In this document: piece after piece, positions 28,408 through 37,186 of the stretch
How positions within the stretch are numbered: the stretch's first letter is position 1
How the letters are laid out: the number at the start of each line of letters is the position of its first letter
Source of the DNA: SAR202 cluster bacterium
GTDB lineage: Bacteria; Chloroflexota; Dehalococcoidia; Lucifugimonadales; Lucifugimonadaceae
Length of the DNA: 64,000 nt
Reading direction: 5' to 3'
NCBI GenBank assembly: GCA_009392215.1
Contig: VFGZ01000026.1
Span: forward strand, 1-64,000
Notes under the pieces: model-generated
Database searches by the model: none
Told to the model about the DNA's origin: nothing
Seen by the model: the letters and a program-made list of their open reading frames with translations, nothing else
Made by a program: the position numbers and the translations under genes

Positions 28408-28665
28408 TTAGTGGAGGGGGCAGGTCAGCAGTAAACCCTTTTCCCACCATTCAGGTTCAACGCCGGACCTCGTAATTCCAGCTTCTGTTGCGCGGTCTGT
28501 TATACGGTTTGAAGAAGCCCATGCTCCGAAATAAACAAGAATGGCTAATGTGCCAATGACCGAAGTCATCAAGAGTCCGAATCCTAGAAAAGGCCTGCCA
28601 GTTATCTGGAATCCATCTAAGACTGGACTGTCATTTGTTTGTCGATCTTGGGTACGGAATTTCAC
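28408..28665 (-). CDS. Small single-pass membrane protein, unknown function
   Basis: 85 residues starting GTG. One strong transmembrane segment (FGLLMTSVIGTLAILVYFGA) lies around residues 30-50, after a hydrophilic N-terminus, and the tail ends EPEWWEKGLLL. I recognise no family. It lies 11 bp upstream of the MFS gene and 34 bp downstream of the enolase gene on the same strand, so it may act with the carrier. Its size, frame and placement make it credible, although no homology is evident. Confidence 0.55.
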   Translation of the reverse strand: MKFRTQDRQTNDSPVLDGFQITGRPFLGFGLLMTSVIGTLAILVYFGAWASSNRITDRATEAGITRSGVEPEWWEKGLLLTCPLH

Positions 28666-28699
28666 TGAGAAATCTTACGCTAGATAAAATAAAATGACA

Positions 28700-29815
28700 T
28701 TAAGAAAGAGTGGTTACTTTATGGGATGAAATCCAGTCTTCATCGAGTTCGATTCCTAAACCGGGCTTGGTTGGTGCTTTAAGGTTCCCGTTCTGGTCGA
28801 TTTCCAACTGGTCGGTGATCCCCCATTGATGGACTTCTTTCGGAAGCCAGTATTCGAAATAAGTGCAGTTGATCGATGACATCATTACATGTAGGTTGGC
28901 CGCATTTAGCGCGGAGTTGCCTGCAAGGCCAATTTCGCAGAATTTATTGAATCCCTCAACAAGTGACATCTGTTTTTTGAGACCTGTAATTCCGATTTTT
29001 CTGACCGTTCCACGAATCAACCTGACTGCGTTCATTTGTATGAAATTAGCTGCCTCATGGAACAGGAACCCTGTCGAGTCGCTCATGTTGAGAGGTGTTT
29101 CAAGCCTGTTCGTTAGTTCACAGATGGACTGGATGTCGTTTACCGGAATAGGGTCTTCATACCAAAAATATTCGTTCGCATCCAAAGCATGACCTACATA
29201 AAGCGCCTCTCGAAATGAGTATCCGTGATTTCTGTCCAGCATTAACTCCATTTCACTCCCTACTGCCTCTCGGACTTTTTCTACGGTGATAGCGGCATCA
29301 TGTGCTGATAGGGGTCCTGGATGGATCTTGTATGCCTTAAATCCGGTTGATTTCAGCTGCAGAGCTTCTTCAACAAACTTTTCTGGTTTTGAATGGCGAG
29401 GAGGATAAGTTGCATAAACAGGGATTTCGGATCGTGCTGTACCGAGTAATTTGTGAATTGGCTTGCCTGCTGATTTACCCGCTATATCCCAGAGTGCTAC
29501 GTCTAGTGGTGCCCAGCTTGGTTCAATAGGGGAACCGTGACCGGCGATCACGGGGAGTTGATTCCATAGCCACTCCCTATCGGACCAATCGCGATTCATC
29601 ATCAACGGTTTCAATTTACTTATTATGGAGTTCATTCTTTGAGATGAATCTGCACCCTGATCCCCAATAAACGCATGTCCTTCTAACCCGTCTTCTGTAT
29701 TCACACGAAGCACGCCCTGACGGGTCATTCCACCTAGGTTTGCTCGTTCATCTTGGACGAGCACAGAAGGTGGGTCCCGTTCGATTACATCAATCGTGAT
29801 ATTGGTGATTTTCAT
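28700..29815 (-). CDS. Enolase-superfamily enzyme, atypical third metal ligand
   Basis: 371 residues. ALWDIAGKSAGKPIHKLLG is the capping-domain hallmark, AYKIHPG the strand-2 KxH-type catalytic position, LMLDRNHGYS the first metal Asp, YEDPIPV the metal Glu. At the third ligand the sequence is LNMSDST, where most members have Glu or Asp in a GE or GD context; Asp here could still bind Mg. The C-terminal block CEIGLAGNSAL stands where the HxxE/D dyad or H-P strand usually is, so the acid or base may differ. It is the first gene of the minus-strand ThDP/SelA-like/MFS cluster. Function is open: racemase, dehydratase or lactonising. Confidence 0.85.
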   Translation of the reverse strand: MKITNITIDVIERDPPSVLVQDERANLGGMTRQGVLRVNTEDGLEGHAFIGDQGADSSQRMNSIISKLKPLMMNRDWSDREWLWNQLPVIAGHGSPIEPSWAPLDVALWDIAGKSAGKPIHKLLGTARSEIPVYATYPPRHSKPEKFVEEALQLKSTGFKAYKIHPGPLSAHDAAITVEKVREAVGSEMELMLDRNHGYSFREALYVGHALDANEYFWYEDPIPVNDIQSICELTNRLETPLNMSDSTGFLFHEAANFIQMNAVRLIRGTVRKIGITGLKKQMSLVEGFNKFCEIGLAGNSALNAANLHVMMSSINCTYFEYWLPKEVHQWGITDQLEIDQNGNLKAPTKPGLGIELDEDWISSHKVTTLS

Positions 29816-29839
29816 GATTTAGTTCAGTTTTATCTCTCT

Positions 29840-29872
29840 AGAATATTCTTGTTAGATTATTCTAAGATATCT
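29840..29872. promoter_or_regulatory. Three clustered palindromes upstream of the enolase operon, candidate operator
   Basis: AGAATATTCT (29840-29849) is a perfect palindrome, AGATTATTCT (29854-29863) a near copy, and AGATATCT (29865-29872) a third perfect palindrome. They lie 25-57 bp before the enolase start, in the divergent gap with the serine hydrolase. This is typical of an operator, but AT-rich DNA produces such sequences by chance. Confidence 0.35.
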
Positions 29873-30101
29873 TCATCAGCAGGCTAAGCAACCAACACTA
29901 AATTTCTAGTAGATCGGACAGAATTAGGTGTACCTGGTCTCCTCTGGTAATTGTCAATATTCTCTTTCATGTTAATGAACTGGGCTCACCCGGCAGATTG
30001 AGCATAGGTAAGATGGATTTTGTCCGAACTGGAATTGCGCGTAGTCGCCTAGATCGGTGGATTGGCATATTTATTTGATTTCGGTTGATTTGGAGAACCC
30101 A

Positions 30102-31502
30102 TTGTCGTTTGATACAGATTTCAAGTTCATAAAAGGGCGAGTTGCTGTTCTCGCTGCTGCAGCTATGAAACAGGATAGGATGCCCGGGCTATCTATCGGT
30201 GTAGTTCGGGGTGATTCCTTGGCTGTACATTATTCCTTTGGAACCCAGAAACTCGGGCATCACTTACCGTTTACACCTCAAACAATTTCTCGTGTTGCGT
30301 CAATCACAAAGACTTTCACGGCGACAGCGATTCTTCAACTTAGAGATTTAGGCCAGCTCGAGCTTGATGACCCTCTGCTAGTGCACATGCCCGATTTCAC
30401 CGTAGCGTCCGCACTGAAAGGAACTCTTGAGAAGGTGACGCTGCGGCGTCTTATGACTCACCATGCTGGGCTAAGAACCGAGCACCCTCTTACAGATTGG
30501 GATGTTCCATCATTTCCGACGTCACGTGATTTACTAGACGGACTTGAGGGCCTTGAGGTGGTTATTCCACAGGATAGCCAATGGAAATATTCCAATGTTG
30601 GGGTGGGTTTATTAGGTCATGTGATCGAAGCTGTTAGCGGATTGCCATATGAGCAGTACATATTCGAAGAAATCACTGGTCCTTTGGGACTGCAAAACAC
30701 CCGTCTGGAATTAGATCCAGCCCAGGTTGACTTGAAGGCTACAGGTTATAGTCGACCGGTACCCGGCTCCGATGACCTTCGAGAAGCTCCGTATTCTTCC
30801 TTGCTTGGCATATCCGCAGCGGGTCAATTGCATTCTAATGTTGAGGATTTGGCAAAATGGATGTCATTTCAGTTCACATCCGGACGTAAGAATCACCGGA
30901 GTCAAGTTCTATCTGCAGCTTCTCTAGCGGAAATGCATCGTCCTAGTTACATGTCCAGTGATTGGACAACTGCCCAGGCGATTGGATGGCGAATGAACCG
31001 TCGAGATGACCTTGTGTTGCATAATCACGGTGGTGGGATTCATGGTTTCGCCTCGAACATGGTTTTCAGTTTGGAAGCACAAACCGGTGCTATCGTCCTA
31101 GCGAATGTATGGCCAGCACCTACTCCCGTTCGGTTAGCTGAAGAAATCACGGAAATGGTTATCAGGGAACTTGGCCCTTTGGCGGAACAAACGTCCTCAG
31201 ACTTAGAGGACGTTGACGAACAGCAGGTTCAACCTTTCCTTGGCCGGTATTGGGCCGAACCAGGTGTTTTTGTTGATGTTGTTTTCAGTGATACAGGGTT
31301 CGGACTCGGATCTCCCAAGGATGGTGATTACAGTTTGCATGGTCCCGCTTGTTTTAAACGAGATCCTAAAATAGTGAGCGATTTATCATTCCGGGTTGAA
31401 AGAGGACGAGCGGCTGGTGAGCTTGTGGAGTTTTCCCGAGAGTTATCTGGCAAAGTAAAAGATTTTCGTCTTGGTGGATTTCTATATAAACGGGTTGAAT
31501 AA
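30102..31502 (+). CDS. Serine hydrolase, beta-lactamase/PBP-like fold
   Basis: About 466 residues with class C beta-lactamase/DD-peptidase motifs: ASITKTFT holds the SxxK nucleophile, WKYSNVGVGLLG the YxN, and NHGGGIHGFAS the HxG third motif. Such proteins hydrolyse esters, amides or D-peptides; beta-lactam resistance should not be assumed. No signal peptide is visible, so it is probably cytoplasmic and not a wall enzyme, which fits a lineage without peptidoglycan. TTG at 30102 is preferred because GGAG is 6 nt upstream; GTG at 30057 also opens the frame. A DUF885 peptidase follows by 25 bp. Confidence 0.85.
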   Translation: MSFDTDFKFIKGRVAVLAAAAMKQDRMPGLSIGVVRGDSLAVHYSFGTQKLGHHLPFTPQTISRVASITKTFTATAILQLRDLGQLELDDPLLVHMPDFTVASALKGTLEKVTLRRLMTHHAGLRTEHPLTDWDVPSFPTSRDLLDGLEGLEVVIPQDSQWKYSNVGVGLLGHVIEAVSGLPYEQYIFEEITGPLGLQNTRLELDPAQVDLKATGYSRPVPGSDDLREAPYSSLLGISAAGQLHSNVEDLAKWMSFQFTSGRKNHRSQVLSAASLAEMHRPSYMSSDWTTAQAIGWRMNRRDDLVLHNHGGGIHGFASNMVFSLEAQTGAIVLANVWPAPTPVRLAEEITEMVIRELGPLAEQTSSDLEDVDEQQVQPFLGRYWAEPGVFVDVVFSDTGFGLGSPKDGDYSLHGPACFKRDPKIVSDLSFRVERGRAAGELVEFSRELSGKVKDFRLGGFLYKRVE

Positions 31503-31527
31503 CCTTGTTTCCGAAAAGGAAAGTCAT

Positions 31528-33216
31528 ATGACCGGCGTGTTCGAAATAGCTGACAACTTCGTAAGCACTGTGGCTAAACATAACCCACTTTCAGCCACCC
31601 ATATGGGTATCAGGGGTAGTGATCATATGATGCCGGATTACTCACCTGATTCTGCACATTCGTTTTATCGTGAAACCGCCAAAGCCCTAAAGGAGATGGA
31701 AGCTGCTGTTCCGTTGAATAACCGCGAGAGGATGTGTAAGGGCACATTTGTAGACGCGTTATCTGTTTCTGTTGAGCAATTTGAATCTCATGATTATCTT
31801 CGAGATATAAATGTTCTGTTTTCACCGGTTCAAAGCATTCGTTCTATTTTTGACCTTATGCCGAAAGATTCTGTAGAGGCATGGGAGAATATTGCCTCCA
31901 GGATGGAAAAGGTCAAGGATTCCCTGTCTACTTACCAAGATGCACTCGATAAAGGCCGTGCGGAAGGATTAGTTTCTTCCCGCCGTCAGGTGAATGGCTG
32001 TGCCGATCAATGTGCAGTTTGGGCAGGGAATAGGAACAGCCCACCGTTTTTTGATTCTATGGTCGACGCTTTCGATACCTGTGAAATTTCTGATGGATTG
32101 CTAGGCATCCGTCTTGAAAAAGCCTCCAAATCCGCTAGTAAGGCCTACGCTGAGTTTGGCAGTTACCTTAGAGATGCTTATCTGACGGATGCTACGCCCT
32201 TTGATGGCGTAGGACGTGAACGGTACGCACTATCAGCTAAGGGCTATTTGGGTATGAATATTGACCCGGAAGAAACATATGACTGGGGATGGGAGCAGCT
32301 TGAGTGGGCGAGATCGGAGATGCTGAAAACCGCATCCGCTATTTCGCCAGGGGCTTCGATAGACGAAGCTATAGAAATTCTTGATTCTGATCCAGAAAGA
32401 ATGATCAAGGGCGAAGACGAATTTCGCCAGTGGATGCAAGACTTACAAAATCGAACTATAGAGCAAATGGATGGTGTTCATTTCGATATCCTCGAACCGG
32501 TTCGTGAGATAGAGGCACTCATATCACCACCAGGTGGTGCTCTTGCCATGTATTACACAGGGCCATCTGAAGATTTTTCCCGCCCCGGCCGCACCTGGTA
32601 TCCGACTGGAGGGAAGACAGAATTTCCGATATGGCGTGAAGTTTCGATTGCTTATCACGAAGGTGTACCAGGCCATCATTTCCAGATTGCTACTAATGTA
32701 GCTATGACTGAAGAACTGTCGCGCTACCAACGCCTCTTGGCGGGGACTTCGGGATATGTAGAGGGATGGGGGCTTTACGCAGAGCGTTTGATGGGCGAGC
32801 TAGGTTATCTGGAAAACCCTGACTACTATATGGGCATGTTGGATGCTCAGGCTTTGCGCAGTGTCCGAGTTATTGTGGATATCGGGATGCATCTGGGACT
32901 TGAAATCCCAGGGCACTCAGAATTTCACCCAGGGGAAATATGGAGTGGTGATCTGGCTTTGGAGTTCATGCGCGAGCGTGTTCATTTCCCGGCTGATTTT
33001 GTAGCATCTGAAATAGATCGTTATCTAGGGATTCCTGGGCAGGCTATCAGCTATAAAGTGGGAGAAAAAGTTTGGCTTGAAGCACGTGATGCTGCAAAGC
33101 AATCTGAAGGGTCATCGTTCGATCTTAAAGCTTGGCATAACGATGCTTTGAAGTTAGGTCCTATGGGACTTGGCCAGATGAAACAAGAGCTTGGAGAGAC
33201 CCGAGGTACTGATTGA
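31528..33216 (+). CDS. DUF885-family metallopeptidase-like protein
   Basis: 562 residues from ATG 31528, which has AAGGA 7 nt upstream. The decisive motif is IAYHEGVPGHHFQIA, the HExxxGH metal-binding helix of the DUF885 family, with Glu downstream in GTSGYVEGWGLYAERLM. DUF885 proteins are considered zinc-dependent peptidases, possibly for oligopeptides, but few are characterised. No signal peptide is seen. It is cotranscribed with the beta-lactamase-fold hydrolase, so both may break down amide or ester substrates taken up by the cell. Confidence 0.85.
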   Translation: MTGVFEIADNFVSTVAKHNPLSATHMGIRGSDHMMPDYSPDSAHSFYRETAKALKEMEAAVPLNNRERMCKGTFVDALSVSVEQFESHDYLRDINVLFSPVQSIRSIFDLMPKDSVEAWENIASRMEKVKDSLSTYQDALDKGRAEGLVSSRRQVNGCADQCAVWAGNRNSPPFFDSMVDAFDTCEISDGLLGIRLEKASKSASKAYAEFGSYLRDAYLTDATPFDGVGRERYALSAKGYLGMNIDPEETYDWGWEQLEWARSEMLKTASAISPGASIDEAIEILDSDPERMIKGEDEFRQWMQDLQNRTIEQMDGVHFDILEPVREIEALISPPGGALAMYYTGPSEDFSRPGRTWYPTGGKTEFPIWREVSIAYHEGVPGHHFQIATNVAMTEELSRYQRLLAGTSGYVEGWGLYAERLMGELGYLENPDYYMGMLDAQALRSVRVIVDIGMHLGLEIPGHSEFHPGEIWSGDLALEFMRERVHFPADFVASEIDRYLGIPGQAISYKVGEKVWLEARDAAKQSEGSSFDLKAWHNDALKLGPMGLGQMKQELGETRGTD

Positions 33217-33264
33217 ACGAAGGTGTTTTTACGTTCAGGCAAAATACGTTTAGGTAAGACTTAC

Positions 33265-34128
33265 TTAGACGTCTATGGCCATTAATTCCTCGGCGTAAAT
33301 AACCTGTCCGTTATAGATTTCCCTGATGTCACCAAGTCCTTTTTCAAGTGGACCGTGTGAAGCTATATGCGCACCCATGTGTACCAATATTAGTTTCTTT
33401 ACCCCGGCTTCTTCTGCCATGCGGGCGGCTCCAGTTGTTCCGCACTGTCCAGGGGCTTCGCCATCGGCATCCATGTCTTCTTGGTCATCCCAACACATAC
33501 ACAACATCACATCGGCATTTCTTGCTAGGTCAATGACTGATTGGCAAGGTTGGGTGTCACCTGTGAATACAACCGACTTCCCTGACTTGGTTTCTATCCT
33601 GTAAGCCAGTGAATCTAGATAGGGCTGCACGTGCTCGGCGTTAGTGGAGGTTACTTCCCAGTTGTTTGCCGTATGCACTGTTCCGACACCGACATCAGTA
33701 GCTTGCACTTGCGGTGCTTTTCTTGGCAGCACACCTCCTCGATTCACATAGACTTTTTGTGATAACGGATGGTAGATACGGGCTTTCCAGTCGTGTGAGA
33801 AGATTCCGTTCTCTCCAATTACACCTTCGGTGATCATTTCAGTCAGCGTTGGGCCGAAAACTTGGAGCTTATTTTCCTTGCCAATTGACTGGTCGAATCT
33901 CGTGAGCAGAAAACATGGGTAATCGATGTCGTGGTCGAAATGATGGTGAGTGAAAAATATGTAGTCAATATCCGTAGGCCAGAGACCAGCTTTCACTAGT
34001 TTGTGCGTAGTGGCCGGTCCGCAATCAAACATTATTTTTTCACCCTCGATCTCCAGTACGTAGGCTGACCCGAATCGAGTTGGTGTTGGAGTGGGAGTAC
34101 CTGCTCCTAAAATGTACAGTTTTGGCAT
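33265..34128 (-). CDS. MBL-fold metallo-hydrolase, RNase Z/AtsA-like
   Basis: 287 residues. The opening LGAGTPTPTPTRFGSAYVL and FTHHHFDHDIDYP (intact HxHxDH) place it in the RNase Z/arylsulfatase-like MBL branch; VVFTGDTQP supplies the Asp ligand and LVHMGAHIA the last His. It would use two Zn ions to hydrolyse a phosphodiester, sulfate ester or lactone. It is not a clear RNase Z: the tRNA-binding flexible arm is not evident. Convergent with DUF885, and upstream is a 256-bp gap. Confidence 0.83.
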   Translation of the reverse strand: MPKLYILGAGTPTPTPTRFGSAYVLEIEGEKIMFDCGPATTHKLVKAGLWPTDIDYIFFTHHHFDHDIDYPCFLLTRFDQSIGKENKLQVFGPTLTEMITEGVIGENGIFSHDWKARIYHPLSQKVYVNRGGVLPRKAPQVQATDVGVGTVHTANNWEVTSTNAEHVQPYLDSLAYRIETKSGKSVVFTGDTQPCQSVIDLARNADVMLCMCWDDQEDMDADGEAPGQCGTTGAARMAEEAGVKKLILVHMGAHIASHGPLEKGLGDIREIYNGQVIYAEELMAIDV

Positions 34129-34384
34129 TAAGTGACACGTCCTCTAAGTCTGAGCACACTCTTGTGGTGTGTCGAGAGTGAGTTTGCTTATGTTTAACTA
34201 TTGGAAGCATAACTATGCCCCCGAGTTTTAGGATTCTCCGAAATCTCATAAATATGAAGATTCATCAAAACTCGTATAAAACAGTACTAGGAAATAATTA
34301 GCTGTTACCGGATAGTCTCCCGCCATTCGTTTAATCAAATTCATGAAACCAGAGAATTCATGATGAAAACTGGAGACAGGTGTG

Positions 34385-34687
34385 ATGCTGTATTTCCGAT
34401 CATGTATGCGATGTAAGGAAGGTACCGTCGAGCTAGGTTCTGATAACTTCGGATCTTTTCTGAGTTGTATCACTTGTGGCTACACAATTAATTCCCGGTC
34501 TATTCGTTCCAACGGTTCGATTGCCGAGCCAGCGACAGTTGATGAAGAGGTTGTAGTAGCACCTATGCTGGAGCCTGTATTGGTCGCAGAGGATGTGGTT
34601 GATATCGAAGTCGAATCAGAACCCGATATTGACTTGCTTCAGGAAGACCTTGAGGCTTTCAATTTAGAAGAAGCGACTGCTATTTAG
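34385..34687 (+). CDS. Small zinc-ribbon protein with acidic tail, unknown function
   Basis: 100 residues from ATG 34385, with GGAG 9 nt upstream. CMRC and, 17 residues on, CITC form a CxxC-CxxC zinc ribbon near the N-terminus. The rest is acidic and rich in Glu, Asp and Val, with a low-complexity EPVLVAEDVVDIEVESE stretch, presumably disordered. The protein could contact nucleic acid or RNA polymerase, as many small zinc ribbons do. It is a lone plus-strand gene between minus-strand neighbours. I know no named family. Confidence 0.65.
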   Translation: MLYFRSCMRCKEGTVELGSDNFGSFLSCITCGYTINSRSIRSNGSIAEPATVDEEVVVAPMLEPVLVAEDVVDIEVESEPDIDLLQEDLEAFNLEEATAI

Positions 34688-34728
34688 ACGAGGCTCACGC
34701 TGAGTTGTTTCCCCGCGGGAGCGAAGAT

Positions 34729-35829
34729 TCAGTGAATTTGGGCTAGCGGTTCTATTTTAAGTTCCTGGGTCGTCGTGTTGAACCATTCGATTACCTCGCG
34801 ATGGAGCGGTATGCCGTCACGTTCTCTTATCTGTGTTTCTTCGTGCTCTGGGAGTCCTGCGTAGTAAACTCGATCATTCCCAGGAGATGGAGGGGTTTCT
34901 ACAAGGTAGGTTAGAAACTGGTCCATAGAGGTCTTAAATTCACCAACATCGCGAAATGCATCGATGCTGAATGCTGCGACGAACTGTGATCCGTTACGCC
35001 GTGGTCCCGTTCCTGTCGGGTTAATGGCTCCGAAAATTCCGGCCGAAAGGATTCCTGAGAACACCTGTCCAATTACTGCCATTCCATACCCTTTATGTGA
35101 TCCAAGCTCTCGTGTTGAGCCCCAGGGTAATAATCGAGTTTTTTCGGGCACATCTTGAGTTTCCATTATCGGCGTTCCGTCTTCCTCTGCAAGTAATCCT
35201 GGAAGCAAACGCGCACCTGTTCGTCTGAGAAGTTGTATCTTATTGGCTGCTACCGATGATGACGAAATATCCAGAACAAATGGAGGCATCTTATCGGCAG
35301 GGATTGCCCAAGCGTGCGGAACAGCTCCGACTCTTGGGATTGCACCAAATGTCGGCACCATTATGGCCCCTCCACCGGTTATAGCGTAGCCGATCATGTC
35401 ATGGGGCATTGCTCGCATAGCGTGATAGGCCATCATACCTGCATGACCACTGTTATGGATTGTGACGGCTCCAATGCCTACTTTACTGGCTTTTTCCACG
35501 GCAATATCCATGGCCTGCGGGCATATGACTAATCCGTGTGAACCATCTGCATCAATAGTTGCTACTGCTGAAGATTCTCTTGTGATTGTCCACTTTGGCT
35601 GGGGATTGATACTTTCATCTTCGTATAGTTTTTTGTAGACACGGAGCATATTGGAGACTCCATGGGTTTCACATCCTCTGATGTCTGCTGTGACTAGCCC
35701 GTCAGCTGCGAGGCTTGCGTCTTCTTGAGAAAGCCCCATTTCGCTGAATATGTTGGTTGTCGTGCGATTTAAATCTTCTGGTTTGACTCGCACTTGGTCT
35801 TCTAACGGCACATGGAAATGATCAAGCAT
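34729..35829 (-). CDS. Ldh_2-family NAD(P)-dependent malate/lactate-type dehydrogenase, copy 2
   Basis: 366 residues of the malate/L-lactate dehydrogenase-like (YlbC/AllD-type) family, unrelated to Rossmann LDH. Motifs: ADIRGCETHGVSNM with the catalytic His, HNSGHAGMMAYHAM, FVLDISSSSVAANKIQL and ELGSHKGYGMAVIGQV. These enzymes oxidise 2-hydroxy acids (ureidoglycolate, malate, sulfolactate, 2,3-diketo-L-gulonate) with NAD(P). The ATG has GGAG 9 nt upstream. It is 12 bp downstream of a paralogue in the same operon, and the two share over half of their residues by eye. Confidence 0.88.
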   Translation of the reverse strand: MLDHFHVPLEDQVRVKPEDLNRTTTNIFSEMGLSQEDASLAADGLVTADIRGCETHGVSNMLRVYKKLYEDESINPQPKWTITRESSAVATIDADGSHGLVICPQAMDIAVEKASKVGIGAVTIHNSGHAGMMAYHAMRAMPHDMIGYAITGGGAIMVPTFGAIPRVGAVPHAWAIPADKMPPFVLDISSSSVAANKIQLLRRTGARLLPGLLAEEDGTPIMETQDVPEKTRLLPWGSTRELGSHKGYGMAVIGQVFSGILSAGIFGAINPTGTGPRRNGSQFVAAFSIDAFRDVGEFKTSMDQFLTYLVETPPSPGNDRVYYAGLPEHEETQIRERDGIPLHREVIEWFNTTTQELKIEPLAQIH

Positions 35830-35841
35830 TGGTTAAAACTC

Positions 35842-36918
35842 CTATCGTTCCAAATCTGGGATATTGAATTCAGCAGTTGTCTTGTCGAACCAGTCGATTA
35901 CTTCTTTATGAAGTGGTATCCCACGATTGTGTCGATCAATTGATTCTTCGTGTTCTGGGAGTCCTGCGTAGTAAACACGATCATGCCCTGGCGCAGGAGG
36001 AGTCTCACGTAGATATTTCAAGAATTCATCCATTGACGACTTGAATCTTGCCACGTCTGTGAATGCTTCAATTGAGTAGGCAGCAACAAAGTGTGACATG
36101 TGCCCGCCTTGGTATGGTCCGAAAGTCCCGTGGGAAAGAATACCTGCGAAAACTTGAGCCACAGCACTCATGCCGTACCCTTTATGAGAACCTAGTTCAC
36201 GTGTGGCACCATTCGGCAACAATATCGTTTCCTCGGGTACTGGGCGCTCATCCATTATTGGAGTGCCGTTTTCATCCGCCATGAGTCCGGGTATGGTCAT
36301 GGCTTCCATTCTTCTCAATAGTTGGATTTTATTAGCGGCCACAGATGAGGATGAAATGTCGAGTACAAAGGGGGCTTCCTTGTCAGCAGGAACTGCCCAT
36401 GCGTGTGGGTTGGGCGCTAGCCTCGGTTCGCTGCCAAAGGTTGGTGGCATTGATTGTCCCCCGGCAGTGATAGAGTAGCCGATCATATCGTGAGGCAAAG
36501 CCATCATCGCGTGGTAGGCGATCATACCGGCATGGCGTCCGTTTCCCATTGTAATTGCGCCGATACCGGTTTCTCGGGCTTTTTGTATGGCTATTTCCAT
36601 GACCTGTGGAATTACCGCTATGCCGAGACCGCGATCACAATCGACGTTTGCAGTAGTCGGGGTTTCGCGTGTGATTCGCCATGTTGGTCTTGGATTTATA
36701 CTTCCTTCTCCAACCATTCTTATGTAGTTTCGCATCATGTTGGAGACGCCATGAGTATCGACACCGCGTGTATCTGAGAGGAGGAGCACGTCTGTTGCTT
36801 GCCATGCGTCTTGTTCAGAAAACCCAATTTTCAAAAATAGGGCATTGACCGTCTTACGAAGAGAATCTGGCATAATCCTGACTTCATCTTCTTCGGGAAC
36901 ATGGAAGTGTTCGAGCAT
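35842..36918 (-). CDS. Ldh_2-family NAD(P)-dependent malate/lactate-type dehydrogenase, copy 1
   Basis: 358 residues. SDTRGVDTHGVSNMM holds the His, MGNGRHAGMIAYHAM, FVLDISSSSVAANKIQL and ELGSHKGYGMSAVAQV are shared with its neighbour. It should oxidise a 2-hydroxy acid. Differences near the substrate pocket, for example the RLAPNPHAWAVP stretch, suggest the copies have diverged in specificity. The pair starts at a 268-bp divergent gap with a strong inverted repeat. Confidence 0.88.
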   Translation of the reverse strand: MLEHFHVPEEDEVRIMPDSLRKTVNALFLKIGFSEQDAWQATDVLLLSDTRGVDTHGVSNMMRNYIRMVGEGSINPRPTWRITRETPTTANVDCDRGLGIAVIPQVMEIAIQKARETGIGAITMGNGRHAGMIAYHAMMALPHDMIGYSITAGGQSMPPTFGSEPRLAPNPHAWAVPADKEAPFVLDISSSSVAANKIQLLRRMEAMTIPGLMADENGTPIMDERPVPEETILLPNGATRELGSHKGYGMSAVAQVFAGILSHGTFGPYQGGHMSHFVAAYSIEAFTDVARFKSSMDEFLKYLRETPPAPGHDRVYYAGLPEHEESIDRHNRGIPLHKEVIDWFDKTTAEFNIPDLER

Positions 36919-37054
36919 TTTGAGTATTTACCTCACCGGCGTTGCACGCTTTGTTTTCGTATTGTTCAGGGAACCCTACTCTTGATTTTCAATTGAGTAA
37001 ATCGTCTTGTTATCAAGGTAGCTTCTTATGGCTATATTGATTGGTAAGATTCTT

Positions 37055-37090
37055 GAAAGTTTAGTTGCGTGAAGCATAGGCTAAACTTTC
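37055..37090. other. 10-bp perfect inverted repeat in a divergent promoter region
   Basis: GAAAGTTTAG (37055-37064) and CTAAACTTTC (37081-37090) are exact complements around a 16-nt loop in which TGC/GCA can also pair. The gap separates the Ldh_2 pair from the CinA-like gene. A terminator is not needed here, so an operator or structured 5' leader is more likely. Confidence 0.4.
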
Positions 37091-37186
37091 GCCGTGGTTT
37101 TACTGGATTTAACGTGTCGACCATGCGTCTTGCTTACGTTTCATGTTGACATAATCAAATAGATATAGATCTTGGAGGAATAGCCT

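Noticed and set aside
30102-31502. Reading the beta-lactamase-fold protein as an antibiotic-resistance gene
   Set aside because: The motifs define a broad hydrolase family and no signal peptide is present; resistance is unsupported.
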